Of a stretch of DNA of 43,682 bases, positions 1-8,689 are shown one piece after another; positions within the stretch are counted from its first letter, which is position 1, and each line of letters starts with the position of its first letter. Where the stretch lies: NCBI RefSeq assembly GCF_913055755.1, contig NZ_CAJXKH010000020.1:1-43682 (forward strand). The letters run 5' to 3'. The notes beneath the pieces are model-generated. The model was not told the DNA's origin and did not search any database. It saw only the letters and a list, made by a program, of their open reading frames with translations. This DNA comes from an uncultured Microbulbifer sp. GTDB taxonomy: Bacteria; Pseudomonadota; Gammaproteobacteria; Pseudomonadales; Cellvibrionaceae. The position numbers were made by a program, and so were the translations under genes.

Positions 1-441
1 AATATCGGCCCGTACCCGCTGGTTGCCTATCCGATCCAGCACCGCAAAGAACTGGGCGGTGAATGGACCAACGTTTTTATGCTGGCCAAAAACGGAAAAA
101 TTGTCGCCGACAATCTCTCTAAAGTGACCTTTGAAAAGATCGGTGAGCAAACAGTGCCAGGCAGTGATCTTAAACTGCCTCAGGAATTAAAATTTACCTA
201 TGAGGATGGCGATACCAGATATGTCAGTGAGTGGAAATCATACAAGGCTTCTTTACTGGTCAATTCACTCTACGATACGCCCCTGGGTGACAAGGAAAAA
301 TGGAGGCGAAACGAGGCGAACTACACCCGCTTCGTAAGCACGATGACCCTCGAAAAATTTAGCCGGGGCAAGTCGGTGGAAAAACATGAGGCCAAAGATG
401 CCATGTGGGAATACATGGGGTTCGGGCACTGGGCTGACTGA
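1..441 (+). CDS. C-terminal part of an unidentified protein (cut by window edge)
   Basis: The reading frame is open from base 1, so the gene begins upstream of the window; about 146 residues are visible, ending at a TGA at 439-441. The segment looks like a soluble, beta-rich domain: alternating hydrophobic and charged residues, a WTNVFMLAKNG segment early on, and an aromatic C-terminus ending MWEYMGFGHWAD. I see no membrane helix or signal peptide in this part and no catalytic motif I can name. A lipocalin-like fold is a weak guess. It runs convergently towards the VAT1-like gene, with a possible shared hairpin between them. Confidence is in the coding call, not the function. Confidence 0.6.
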   Translation, partial: NIGPYPLVAYPIQHRKELGGEWTNVFMLAKNGKIVADNLSKVTFEKIGEQTVPGSDLKLPQELKFTYEDGDTRYVSEWKSYKASLLVNSLYDTPLGDKEKWRRNEANYTRFVSTMTLEKFSRGKSVEKHEAKDAMWEYMGFGHWAD

Positions 442-510
442 GGGACTCTTAAGACCGCGCATCCACATACCCCGGGACTTCAATAAAAAATCAGGATATT
501 TGAACATCAA

Positions 511-546
511 ACTTTGGCCGCGCGGCTGCCACAGCCAAAGTGTGGC
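511..546. terminator. Possible hairpin between two convergent genes
   Basis: ACTTTGGC at 511-518 pairs perfectly with GCCAAAGT at 534-541; an alternative stem GCCACA (528-533)/TGTGGC (541-546) overlaps it. It lies between the ends of two convergent genes, where a terminator is expected, but neither side has a convincing T-run. Confidence 0.35.
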
Positions 547-553
547 TATCACT

Positions 554-1582
554 TTAAATACTAAGAATTACTTTGCCGATGGAATGGCCGCTGCGCAAAC
601 ACTCAATCGCGTCATGGGCCTGGGCAAATGCAAACTCGTGACCTACATGAGGTGCAGATAGCGCCAGCTCCGCGCAGCCGCTCAGCAGCTGATCAAACAT
701 GGCCTGCTCCTGCCACAACCAAATGAGATTAAATGCCAGCACCGACTTGTTGATGCTGATCATATCCATCACATCGTAGCGGGGCCTTTTCAGGTATAGC
801 CGCAGGGCCTTCAGCCAGTTGGCGCGGTCGCCCGGGGTAAATTCCGCGGCTCCGAAAACCACCAGCCTGCCGGTGGGCGCCAGGGCCTCGAAGCACTGGG
901 TCTGGATCTTGCCGCCGATGGCGTCCAATACCAGGTGCAGGGGCCGATAGCCGAGCTGGATCGCCAGCTCTTCGGCAAAATCCTCGCCGCGGACGATCAC
1001 CTCGTCGAAACCCTGCTCCGCCAAAAATTGTTTTTTCGCCGGCGTACCCACCGTGCCGATAGGGGTCGCCCCCAGCTCCCGCGCCATGCGCATCGCCTGC
1101 AGGCCGACACCGCCGGCGGCGCTCTGGATCAATACCACCTGCCCCCGCTTGAGCGCACCGAGTTCGGTCAGTGCGTAATAGGCGGTGAGGCTTTGTGCGG
1201 GGAATGCGGCACCCTGGGCAAAGGTCCAGTCCCGAGGCATTTTACGGCAGTGCTGGGGCAGTACGTCCACGGTATCCGCATAGCCGCCAAATCTTGTGCA
1301 GCCGTAAACGTGGTCACCAATTTTCAATTCGGTATTGGCGGATGCCCCCATCTCAACGACCACACCAGAGAACTCCAGGCCCGGGATAAAGCTGTCTTCG
1401 GGGGTCGCAGAATACAGCCCGGTGAGGGCAAAAATATCGGCAAAGTTAAGCCCTACGCACCGGGTACTGATGCGGATGCATTCGTCAGACAGCGGCTGCA
1501 ACGGCTCATCCACCAGTTGCAGGTTACTGATGGCACCGGCCTTGGGCGTGCGCCAGACTCTTCGGCTATTCGAAACAGGCAT
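554..1582 (-). CDS. VAT1-like zinc-free quinone oxidoreductase (MDR superfamily)
   Basis: Medium-chain dehydrogenase/reductase of the quinone oxidoreductase/VAT-1 type, expected to transfer a hydride from NADPH to a quinone or enone in the cytoplasm. The protein has an N-terminal GroES-like domain (about 1-118) with a GLEFSG segment and a Rossmann domain with the dinucleotide loop AAGGVG near residues 155-160. The cysteine and histidine ligands of zinc alcohol dehydrogenases are absent, as is usual for this branch. I chose the ATG at 1582 (342 residues) because GGAAG sits about 5 bases upstream of it; a GTG at 1603 would add seven residues but has no ribosome site. It is a single gene in its direction. 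The substrate cannot be told from sequence. Confidence 0.85.
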   Translation of the reverse strand: MPVSNSRRVWRTPKAGAISNLQLVDEPLQPLSDECIRISTRCVGLNFADIFALTGLYSATPEDSFIPGLEFSGVVVEMGASANTELKIGDHVYGCTRFGGYADTVDVLPQHCRKMPRDWTFAQGAAFPAQSLTAYYALTELGALKRGQVVLIQSAAGGVGLQAMRMARELGATPIGTVGTPAKKQFLAEQGFDEVIVRGEDFAEELAIQLGYRPLHLVLDAIGGKIQTQCFEALAPTGRLVVFGAAEFTPGDRANWLKALRLYLKRPRYDVMDMISINKSVLAFNLIWLWQEQAMFDQLLSGCAELALSAPHVGHEFAFAQAHDAIECLRSGHSIGKVILSI

Positions 1583-1660
1583 GAAACTTCCGATAGCGGA
1601 CACGGGTAGAAAAGCGTAGCGCGCCGGGTGACTCCGCGCTATTTGAAGTTGAGACGTAAT

Positions 1661-1692
1661 TCACAGCCCGGCAATTTTTGCCCGGGCTGTGA
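1661..1692 (-). terminator. Hairpin downstream of the dipeptidase gene
   Basis: TCACAGCCCGG (1661-1671) and CCGGGCTGTGA (1682-1692) form a perfect 11-bp stem around a 10-base loop, just past the dipeptidase stop on the minus strand. There is no strong T-run after it, so it may be a weak intrinsic terminator or a 3'-end stabilising stem. Confidence 0.6.
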
Positions 1693-1717
1693 GTCCCGAA
1701 GGGATTATTGCGGCGCC

Positions 1718-3058
1718 CTACCCCTGGTTTTTTTGCAGGGATTTCGCCACTGCCTGCACCTCGCCCATGACCCGCATCAGGTTGCCACTCCAGAGTTTGG
1801 CAATTTCCTCCTCGCTGTATCCGCGCTTGAGCAGCTCCTCGGTCACCGCGGCTGTCTGCGAGGCATCGTTCCAGCCGGCGACGCCGCCGCCACCGTCGAA
1901 GTCGGAGCTGATGCCCACGTGCTCGATACCGATTTTTTTCACCAGGTAATCGATGTGGTCGACAAAGTCCTGCACGTTAACCGGCGGTACCAGCGGGTCC
2001 ACTTCCTGCTCGATCATGGGAGCCACCTCGGCGCGCAGCTTCATGAAGCTGGCCATGTATTCATGGCGGGCATCGCTATCCAGTTCACCCACCGCCTTCC
2101 AGTCCATCATCTGGAAACCGGTCTTGTGGGCTTCACGGGCCATCACCTCCATGGCCTTGTCCTTCCACGCGTCGTATTTCCCGGTGTTGAGGTAGGAAGC
2201 AAACGCCACGGTCTGCACCACGCCGCCGTTTTCCTTGATCGCCAGCAACTCCTCGTCATCCAGGTTGCGGCTGACGTCGTTCAGCGCCCTGGCGGAGGAG
2301 TGCGAGGCAATTACCGGCGCCTTGCTCAGGCTCAGCATTTCCAGGTTGGCGGCCTTGGAGGGATGAGACAGGTCGATGATGATGCCGACCCGGTTCATCT
2401 CCGCAACCAGCTCGCGTCCCAGATCACTGAGGCCGTTGTACAGCCAGACATCGTCGCTCTCTCCGGTATTGGAATCGGCAAACTGGCTGTGACCATTGTG
2501 TGCCAGCGACATATAGCGCGCACCGCGGTCGTAGAACTCCTGCACCAGGCTCAGGTCGGTACCGAGGGGATAGGCGTTTTCCACCCCGATCAGTGCCGCC
2601 AGCTTGCCTTCGGCAATCAGGCTCTGCACCTGTTCCGGAGTGGTCGCCAGACCGATGCGGTCCGGGGCAATTTCCTCGGTCAGGCGATGTATCGCGTCGA
2701 ACTTGGCCAGCGCATTTTCCAGTGCCGCGGCATAGCCTGCTTCGCTGAGTTCACCCTGGCCGGTGTAGACACTGAACCAGACCGCGTCGAGCCCGCCCTG
2801 CTCCAGCTTGCCCAGGTCAACCTGGGTCTGCAGGTCCTGGGTGTAATTTTTCTCCGCGGTGAAATTGTCCACATCCAGGTCCACATGGGTATCCATGGTG
2901 AGCAGTTTCTGGTGCAGCGTCTCGACACTGATATTTTCATTCTTCGGTGCCTCGGCTGCGGCCTTTTCCGCCGACGCCACTGTCTCGCTGGATTCCGGTG
3001 CGCAGCCTGCGAGTATGGCACTCATCACACAGGCAGCCAGATTAAGTTTTTTCAACAT
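1718..3058 (-). CDS. Membrane dipeptidase, peptidase family M19, lipoprotein
   Basis: Zinc dipeptidase of the renal/membrane dipeptidase family (M19), which splits dipeptides including those with a D-residue at the C-terminal side. A lipoprotein signal ends in LAGC with the lipidated cysteine at residue 19, placing it on the periplasmic side of a membrane. The metal-ligand pattern is visible: H58-x-D60 in the DTHVDLD strand, the bridging glutamate in GVENAYPLG, and histidines in DLSHPSKA and IASHSSAR; GISSDFDGGG is also typical of the family. At 446 residues it is normal size. GGGGA lies just upstream of the ATG. It starts 13 bases after the TonB-dependent receptor stop, so the two are very probably one operon for peptide uptake and hydrolysis. 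Confidence 0.92.
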   Translation of the reverse strand: MLKKLNLAACVMSAILAGCAPESSETVASAEKAAAEAPKNENISVETLHQKLLTMDTHVDLDVDNFTAEKNYTQDLQTQVDLGKLEQGGLDAVWFSVYTGQGELSEAGYAAALENALAKFDAIHRLTEEIAPDRIGLATTPEQVQSLIAEGKLAALIGVENAYPLGTDLSLVQEFYDRGARYMSLAHNGHSQFADSNTGESDDVWLYNGLSDLGRELVAEMNRVGIIIDLSHPSKAANLEMLSLSKAPVIASHSSARALNDVSRNLDDEELLAIKENGGVVQTVAFASYLNTGKYDAWKDKAMEVMAREAHKTGFQMMDWKAVGELDSDARHEYMASFMKLRAEVAPMIEQEVDPLVPPVNVQDFVDHIDYLVKKIGIEHVGISSDFDGGGGVAGWNDASQTAAVTEELLKRGYSEEEIAKLWSGNLMRVMGEVQAVAKSLQKNQG

Positions 3059-3071
3059 GATTTCCCCTAAC

Positions 3072-5393
3072 TCAGAAACTGTAGGTAAGTGTGCCCTGGA
3101 ACGTGCGCGGACTCAGGGGACGGTAATACGGTGAACCCGCATAGACGAATGACATTACCTGTTTATCGAATACGTTGTCGAGGTTGAGGCGCAGGCTGGT
3201 GTTGGCGAAGCCAAAGGAGTCGCCACTGAAATCCACGTAGGCACTGGCCACGATGTAGTCATCCATCTCGAAAATCTCGGCGTAATCCGCGTAGCGCTTG
3301 CCGGTATATTTGACCGAAAAGTTGGCGACCATCCAGTCGCTGGGCTCCCAGGTCACGCCGCCGGTCAGCAGCCACTCCGGGCTGTCTGCCAGCACGCTGC
3401 CCGCGGGATTGCTGCCAAAGCCGTCCTTCAGTTCCGCGTGGTTGTAACTCAGGTTGGCATTGAAGTAGAGCGCCTGATCGAACACCGCTGGCATGTACAC
3501 ACCGGACAGTTCCATACCCCAGGCAGTGGTTTCACCGGCATTGGTGTAGAAAGCCTCGGGCTCGCCGGTGGCCGGGTTCAGTACGTTGCCGGCAACCAGG
3601 CGATTGTCAAAACTGGTGTAGTACATGGAGAGGGCACCGTTGTACTGCGCGCGGCTGGTGCGGAAACCGAATTCGATATTGTCCGCGGTTTCCCCGGCGG
3701 GTGCCGGCGCGTCGAAACTGGTGGCGACAGAGAAAATATCGTCGGCGCCTTTCGGCAACGCAAAGCTCTCGGACCAGGAGCCGAACAGCTGATCGGTATC
3801 ATTCAGGTTGTACACCGCACCGATCATGGGCAGGAAATTTTCCGAGTAATCGGCGCTGACGGACTGCGGTCCGTAACCGGGCATGCCACCGATTTCGTAG
3901 TCGGCATAATCGCGATAACCCTCGAGCGTGTAGTCGATGCTGAGGGACTTGGCTCCGAGCTCCACATTCAGGCGCTCGTCCAGCAGGGCGATGGTGTCTT
4001 TCACATACAACTGCACGGTTTCGCGGTTACTGGTGTAGTTGCGGCGGTAGTAGGCCACCTCATCCCAGATCACGTTGCCATCCGCGCTGCCGGCGGTCTT
4101 GTTGTAGCGCAGCTGGGTGCGGTTGTAGGTTTCGTCCTCGAACCAGCCACCGAATTCCACCCTGTGCAGCCCGAGCTGCCACTCGAGCCCGGCGAGAAAA
4201 CCTTCCCGCTCCCCGCCCACACCGGAGTAACCGTACTGCACCCCCCGCGGGTGGGTAACGTCGAGGCCGGCGGCGGCCTGGCGCTGGTAAATAGACAGGG
4301 AATTGCCGTAGCTATCCGGAGACACGCCGAAGCCGTCCTTGTCTTCGTAATACCAGGTTGACGTCAGGTAGAGGTCACTGGTGATGTCGCTGCCCATGGA
4401 CACTGAGTAGAGGGCATCCTCGCGAATATTCACCCGGTCTTCGTAGTAGCTGGTACAGCTGCTGTCGGTAAACACCGGGGTGAAATCCTGGTCGTCGATG
4501 CTGCCGTCGCCATTGAAGTCGTACACCCCGGACAGCGGATTGCTGCAACCCTCGGGAATGGCATCCAGGTAGGCGTAGTAGTAGTCCGCGTCGAAACTGC
4601 TTTCCAGCCCGGATGGGGAATCGTAATCGTGGAAGTCGTTGCTGACGAAGCTCGCCTCGATATATGTGTCCTCGTCAAAATCGTATTTCGCCTTGCCCTC
4701 CAGGTGCTCGCGATCGATGGTGCCGGGACCGCGCCAGAGATCGCTATCGGTTTTGGAGCGACTTAAATAGGCCGCGAAACCGTTGATATCCCCGGTTTCC
4801 AGGCGCACAAAACTGCGCAACAGGTTGTCGTCACCGGAGGTCAGGGAAACCATACCGCCCGCCTCTTCCGACGGGTCGGTGGAGTTGTAGGATACAATCG
4901 GGCCGAGGGAGGAATAGCTTGGCAGCGATACATCGCCGGCACCGGGAGAGGCCAGTACCGATGCCAGGTTTTCGTTATCCACATAGCGGAAAATCGGGCT
5001 GCCACCAAAAGCGTCCGAGCGCCCCATCGGCACGCCGTCGCGCACGAACCCGACTTGGGAGAGACTGAACGCACGCACCTGCACCGAGTTGCCGAATTCA
5101 TACAGGCCTAGCGCGCCGTCGGTCTGCACGTTGAATCCGGGCAGGCTTTCCAGCATTTTCAATCCGGAAATACCGGCGGGCGCGGACAGCAGCTCTTCGC
5201 GGGTCACGCCGACGGTATTGCTGGTTTCGTTTTCGCCGATGGCGATGTCCGCCTGGGAGGTGCGCTTTGCCTGCACCACCACCTCTTCCATTTCCCCCGC
5301 CGCGGGGTTCGCGTCGGCAGCGATGGTAGGTAGTGCCGTTAAAGCTCCGGAAACTGCCAGCAGATAGGCCGCCGAATGGTATTTGCTCGTCAT
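3072..5393 (-). CDS. TonB-dependent outer-membrane receptor
   Basis: Ligand-gated outer-membrane transporter driven by TonB-ExbBD. The 773-residue protein has a signal peptide ending near AIA at residue 26, a TonB-box-like stretch EMEEVVVQAKR (34-44), a plug domain (about 50-185) and a 22-strand-type barrel ending in the expected terminal phenylalanine (TLTYSF). An extracellular-loop region carries a calcium-loop motif DFNGDGSIDDQD (292-303) between two cysteines (283 and 313). It is the first gene of a two-gene operon with the M19 dipeptidase, so a peptide or peptide-siderophore is a reasonable guess for substrate. No sigma regulator or anti-sigma gene is next to it, and it has no N-terminal signalling extension. 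Confidence 0.93.
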   Translation of the reverse strand: MTSKYHSAAYLLAVSGALTALPTIAADANPAAGEMEEVVVQAKRTSQADIAIGENETSNTVGVTREELLSAPAGISGLKMLESLPGFNVQTDGALGLYEFGNSVQVRAFSLSQVGFVRDGVPMGRSDAFGGSPIFRYVDNENLASVLASPGAGDVSLPSYSSLGPIVSYNSTDPSEEAGGMVSLTSGDDNLLRSFVRLETGDINGFAAYLSRSKTDSDLWRGPGTIDREHLEGKAKYDFDEDTYIEASFVSNDFHDYDSPSGLESSFDADYYYAYLDAIPEGCSNPLSGVYDFNGDGSIDDQDFTPVFTDSSCTSYYEDRVNIREDALYSVSMGSDITSDLYLTSTWYYEDKDGFGVSPDSYGNSLSIYQRQAAAGLDVTHPRGVQYGYSGVGGEREGFLAGLEWQLGLHRVEFGGWFEDETYNRTQLRYNKTAGSADGNVIWDEVAYYRRNYTSNRETVQLYVKDTIALLDERLNVELGAKSLSIDYTLEGYRDYADYEIGGMPGYGPQSVSADYSENFLPMIGAVYNLNDTDQLFGSWSESFALPKGADDIFSVATSFDAPAPAGETADNIEFGFRTSRAQYNGALSMYYTSFDNRLVAGNVLNPATGEPEAFYTNAGETTAWGMELSGVYMPAVFDQALYFNANLSYNHAELKDGFGSNPAGSVLADSPEWLLTGGVTWEPSDWMVANFSVKYTGKRYADYAEIFEMDDYIVASAYVDFSGDSFGFANTSLRLNLDNVFDKQVMSFVYAGSPYYRPLSPRTFQGTLTYSF

Positions 5394-5608
5394 ATGTCTG
5401 CACCGTTCTTATTGATGATCCTTTCAACGCAACGCGCAGCCCCGATACGAGACCGTCTCTATCAATATCGAATCTCGCTGGCGGGGATTGCTAACAGGGG
5501 ATCAGCAACTTGTGTGCCACCAGGCTGCTGGCGGGATGAAATGACGATTGGGAGAGGTGAACGGCGATGGAAACGGACTCGGGAGGGGGATACAGAAGTG
5601 GCAGGCAT

Positions 5609-5634
5609 GGGCCCCGATGGAAATATCGGGGCCC
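5609..5634 (-). terminator. Strong hairpin downstream of the DUF885 gene
   Basis: GGGCCCCGAT (5609-5618) and ATCGGGGCCC (5625-5634) make a perfect 10-bp GC-rich stem with a six-base loop, 8 bases past the stop of the minus-strand gene. A T-run does not follow on the minus strand, so the terminator call rests on position and stem strength. Confidence 0.6.
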
Positions 5635-5641
5635 GCAGGGT

Positions 5642-7444
5642 TCACTGTTTGTTTTTTTGTATGAAACGATTCATCTGCGCCTGCAGCATTTCCATCGGCA
5701 GTGCACCGTTGGCGAGCACCGCATCGTGGAATGCACGTAGGTCGAAACTGTCTCCCAGTTCCTTTTCCGCCTTTGCACGCAACTCGCGGATTTTGATCTC
5801 GCCCATCTTGTAGGACAGCGCCTGCCCGGGCCAGGAGATATAGCGGTCCACCTCCGCGCGCACGTTCGCTTTGGACAGGGAGGTGTTATCGGCGAGGAAG
5901 TCCAGTGCCCGCTGGCGGGTCCAGCCCTGGGAGTGGATACCGGTATCGATGACCAGGCGGCAGGCGCGCCACATCTCGTAGCTGAGGCGGCCGAACTGCT
6001 GGTAGGCATTTTCATAGACCCCCATCTCGACTCCCAGGCGCTCGGAATAAAGGCCCCAGCCTTCGCCGAAAGCACTCAGGTACAGGTTGCGGCGGAAATC
6101 GGGAACGTCTTCCAGCTCCTGGCTAAGCGCGCCCTGCAGGTGATGGCCCGGCACCGACTCGTGCAGGGTCAACGCCACAAGTTCGTACAGCGGGCGCTGG
6201 TCCAGGGCGTAGGTATTCACCCAGTAGGCACCGCCGCGAGTACCGCCGATGGCCGCGGGATTGTAGGAGGCGGTGGTGTAGTTGGGGGCAATTTCCGCCG
6301 GCACCGGCACCACGCCATAGGGCAGGCGCGGCAGCTTGCCGAAGAATTCCGGCAGGCGGTAATCAATGCGCTTGGCGATATAGGAGGCTTCCTTGAGCAG
6401 CTCCCGCGGGGTCTTGGCATAGAACTGCGGGTCGGTGCGCAGGAATTCGGTAAATTCGTCAAAGCCTCCATCGAAGTCGGTTTCTTTATTTACCTGTTTG
6501 ATCAGCTCGTCCATCTCGCCGCGAATGCGCTTAACTTCCGCCAGACCGATATTGTGGATTTCTGCCGGGTCCATATCCACCGTGACATAGGTGCGAATGG
6601 CGTGGCGGTAATAATCCTTACCGCCGGGCAGGTCTTCCGCGGCCAAGGATACGGTGGCCGCGTTCAGGTAGTCCCCCTCGAGGAAGGTAGCTACGCGGTC
6701 AAAGGCGGGAATGGCGTGTTCCCTAATCGCTTTGGCACCCGCAGTTTGCAGGCGCTTTTTGTCCGCCGGCGAGAAGGAGTCCGGCAGATTCTCGAAGGGT
6801 TCATACAGGCTGCTCTTTGTCGGGTCGTCATATACCTGGGCGCGCACGGTGGGGGCAATACCCTCCACCACGATTTTCGGCAGCACGAAGCCGTCCTTGA
6901 TACCCGCGCGCATATTTGCCAGGTTCTCGTCGAAATAGCGCCCGAAATCCCGAATCCGCTTGATGTAGTCCTGGTAGTCGGCCACCCGGGGCATGCTGAG
7001 GCCATTGCTGGCATCCAGCGCCAAACTCCAGAAGCTGTAAAAGGTATTCACCGGAATACGCTCGAGATACAGCTCGTTTGATTCAATGGAATTTTTCAAC
7101 ACCCAGGTGAGCAGATCCTTGTTGACCCGCTCCGAGGTATCCAGCTGCTGACTGTCGATCTTGTTGAGGCGTGCGACGAACTGCTTTTCTGCCCGGAGGC
7201 GGCGGGCGCGGTCCCTCTCCGCCACACCGGGCAGGCGATCGGCGTAGCCCTTCTCGCCCATGCGGCTTGCGGTGATGGGATCTTCGCGCAGGCTGTATTG
7301 CCAGTGATCGTCGATCACCTGCTGCAGTTGTTCACCGGGGGTGGCGGCCCAGACTGCTGATGTCATCAAGACGGCAATAATGGTGATGATTGGGGGCAGA
7401 ATTGCGAAGATTCGCAATGGATTTGCCGTTGTTCTACCGGGCAT
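5642..7444 (-). CDS. DUF885 family exported metallopeptidase-like protein
   Basis: Member of the DUF885 family (about 600 residues), proteins that look like zinc peptidases and are often annotated as hypothetical. A signal peptide with a hydrophobic stretch at about 12-30 ends AVWAA, so the mature protein is periplasmic or lipid-attached through unknown means. The family's signature HESVPGHHLQ is at residues 428-437 and resembles an HExxGHH zinc site; an acidic E further along (GEGWGLYSE) is a plausible third ligand. GGAG lies 9-10 bases before the ATG. It lies upstream of the TonB receptor/dipeptidase operon on the same strand, 248 bases away, and fits a peptide-degradation role there. Peptidase activity is inferred. 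Confidence 0.88.
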   Translation of the reverse strand: MPGRTTANPLRIFAILPPIITIIAVLMTSAVWAATPGEQLQQVIDDHWQYSLREDPITASRMGEKGYADRLPGVAERDRARRLRAEKQFVARLNKIDSQQLDTSERVNKDLLTWVLKNSIESNELYLERIPVNTFYSFWSLALDASNGLSMPRVADYQDYIKRIRDFGRYFDENLANMRAGIKDGFVLPKIVVEGIAPTVRAQVYDDPTKSSLYEPFENLPDSFSPADKKRLQTAGAKAIREHAIPAFDRVATFLEGDYLNAATVSLAAEDLPGGKDYYRHAIRTYVTVDMDPAEIHNIGLAEVKRIRGEMDELIKQVNKETDFDGGFDEFTEFLRTDPQFYAKTPRELLKEASYIAKRIDYRLPEFFGKLPRLPYGVVPVPAEIAPNYTTASYNPAAIGGTRGGAYWVNTYALDQRPLYELVALTLHESVPGHHLQGALSQELEDVPDFRRNLYLSAFGEGWGLYSERLGVEMGVYENAYQQFGRLSYEMWRACRLVIDTGIHSQGWTRQRALDFLADNTSLSKANVRAEVDRYISWPGQALSYKMGEIKIRELRAKAEKELGDSFDLRAFHDAVLANGALPMEMLQAQMNRFIQKNKQ

Positions 7445-7602
7445 GCTCTCGAGCTCCTCAGTTTTTTCCTTGGCTAGCCGGCAACCATACCATGGCGCCT
7501 CACTTTCTCGACAAATTTAGCGTCGGCGCCTCCCCGAAAGGGTCAACACAGCATAGCGACTACACTCAATAGCGCAAAGATCGGATTTTCTCGGGGCCCG
7601 TT

Positions 7603-8601
7603 ATGCGTTTAATTGCTTCCTGTTCTCTCCTGTGGCGGCGCTATTTGTGGCGCATATTGTTGTCGATGTTCCTGCTGCCAATGTGTCCGCTTGCCGCCCA
7701 TGCAACCGAAGGCGGTATCGGGTACTACGTGCCAGGAATGGCAGCAACCCTGATCGATCGCGCGCCGGTGCAGACCGGATGGGTATTCGAGCCCATGTAC
7801 CTGAACTACAGCGGTGATTTCGGTGCCGAGATTGATACCCCCATTGCCGGACTGATCGCCGCCGGCATAGACGTGAGAATAAACAGCGTGGTTGGCGGAG
7901 CCTTGTATACCTTCGATACCCCCGTGCTTGGCGCAAAATATACTGCGGGCGCCTACCTTTCATGGGCGGATGTGAAAGTCAGCGGCAGCATCGAAAGCGC
8001 TGTGGGTTCAATTAGCCGTAGTCAGTCGGAGTCCGGTCTGGGCGACACCACGCTAATCCCGCTGATGCTCGCCTGGGTGGACGGCAACTGGCAATACAAC
8101 GCTTTTCTGCCGATACACGCCCCCACCGGAGATTATGAGACCGGTCGCCTGGCCAACCCGGGCCTCAATTACTGGTCTGCGGACCCAACCTTCGGCATTG
8201 CCTATAGCAATATGGAATCGGGCTTCAACGCGACACTGTTCACCGGGCTTACTCTCAACGAACAAAATCCCGATACCGATTACCGCAGCGGCCGCCTGTT
8301 CCACCTCGATGGCAGCCTGCAGCAAATGGTCAAGGCCGGGGATGGCTTCGTCACCATGGGCGTCAACGCCTTCTGGGGCAACCAGATCAGTGACGACAAA
8401 ATCCAGGGCGGAATCCTCGGGCCATTTCGCCAGAAAACTGCAGGGATCGGCCCCGTCATCGGTTACATGCTGCCAAAGGGCAAGGACAATATTGTGGTTG
8501 AGTTTCGCTGGCTGCCCCAGCTGGATTCCACCAACACAACGGAAGGAGATTACTTCTGGTTGAAGTTTGTGTATCAGATGGGCACGGGAAAAAATAAGTA
8601 A
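7603..8601 (+). CDS. MetA-pathway phenol degradation-type outer-membrane transporter
   Basis: Outer-membrane beta-barrel of the family named after the meta-pathway phenol degradation protein (SphA-like), thought to move hydrophobic or aromatic compounds across the outer membrane. The 332-residue protein has an N-terminal signal sequence (hydrophobic core about 15-30, cleavage near AAHA), then EGGIGYYVPG and repeated amphipathic strands, ending WLKFVYQMGTG. Motifs such as WQYNAFLPIHAPTGDY and LFHLDGSLQQM are typical of this family. A clean intrinsic terminator follows, so it is transcribed alone. The divergent DUF885 gene shares its 158-base upstream region. The substrate is unknown; no aromatic ring-cleaving genes are adjacent. 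Confidence 0.85.
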   Translation: MRLIASCSLLWRRYLWRILLSMFLLPMCPLAAHATEGGIGYYVPGMAATLIDRAPVQTGWVFEPMYLNYSGDFGAEIDTPIAGLIAAGIDVRINSVVGGALYTFDTPVLGAKYTAGAYLSWADVKVSGSIESAVGSISRSQSESGLGDTTLIPLMLAWVDGNWQYNAFLPIHAPTGDYETGRLANPGLNYWSADPTFGIAYSNMESGFNATLFTGLTLNEQNPDTDYRSGRLFHLDGSLQQMVKAGDGFVTMGVNAFWGNQISDDKIQGGILGPFRQKTAGIGPVIGYMLPKGKDNIVVEFRWLPQLDSTNTTEGDYFWLKFVYQMGTGKNK

Positions 8602-8626
8602 TCCCGCCAACCAGATTGCGCACAAT

Positions 8627-8649
8627 GGCTACCACAAGGTAGCCTTTTT
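8627..8649 (+). terminator. Intrinsic terminator after the MetA-type transporter gene
   Basis: GGCTACC (8627-8633), loop ACAA, GGTAGCC (8638-8644), then five T (8645-8649). It is a textbook rho-independent terminator and shows that the next gene must start after it, supporting the GTG at 8690. Confidence 0.9.
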
Positions 8650-8689
8650 ATTGGGCGTTTCATCGAAAAAAGTGGCGGAGGCTCGAGCC

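Noticed and set aside
1628..3070. Plus-strand open frame opposite the dipeptidase gene
   Set aside because: The dipeptidase carries a lipobox and the M19 metal sites; the antisense frame has none.
8567..8689. N-terminal extension of the carbon-nitrogen hydrolase
   Set aside because: It would overlap the previous gene and read through an intrinsic terminator; the GTG at 8690 has a ribosome site and gives the usual family length.
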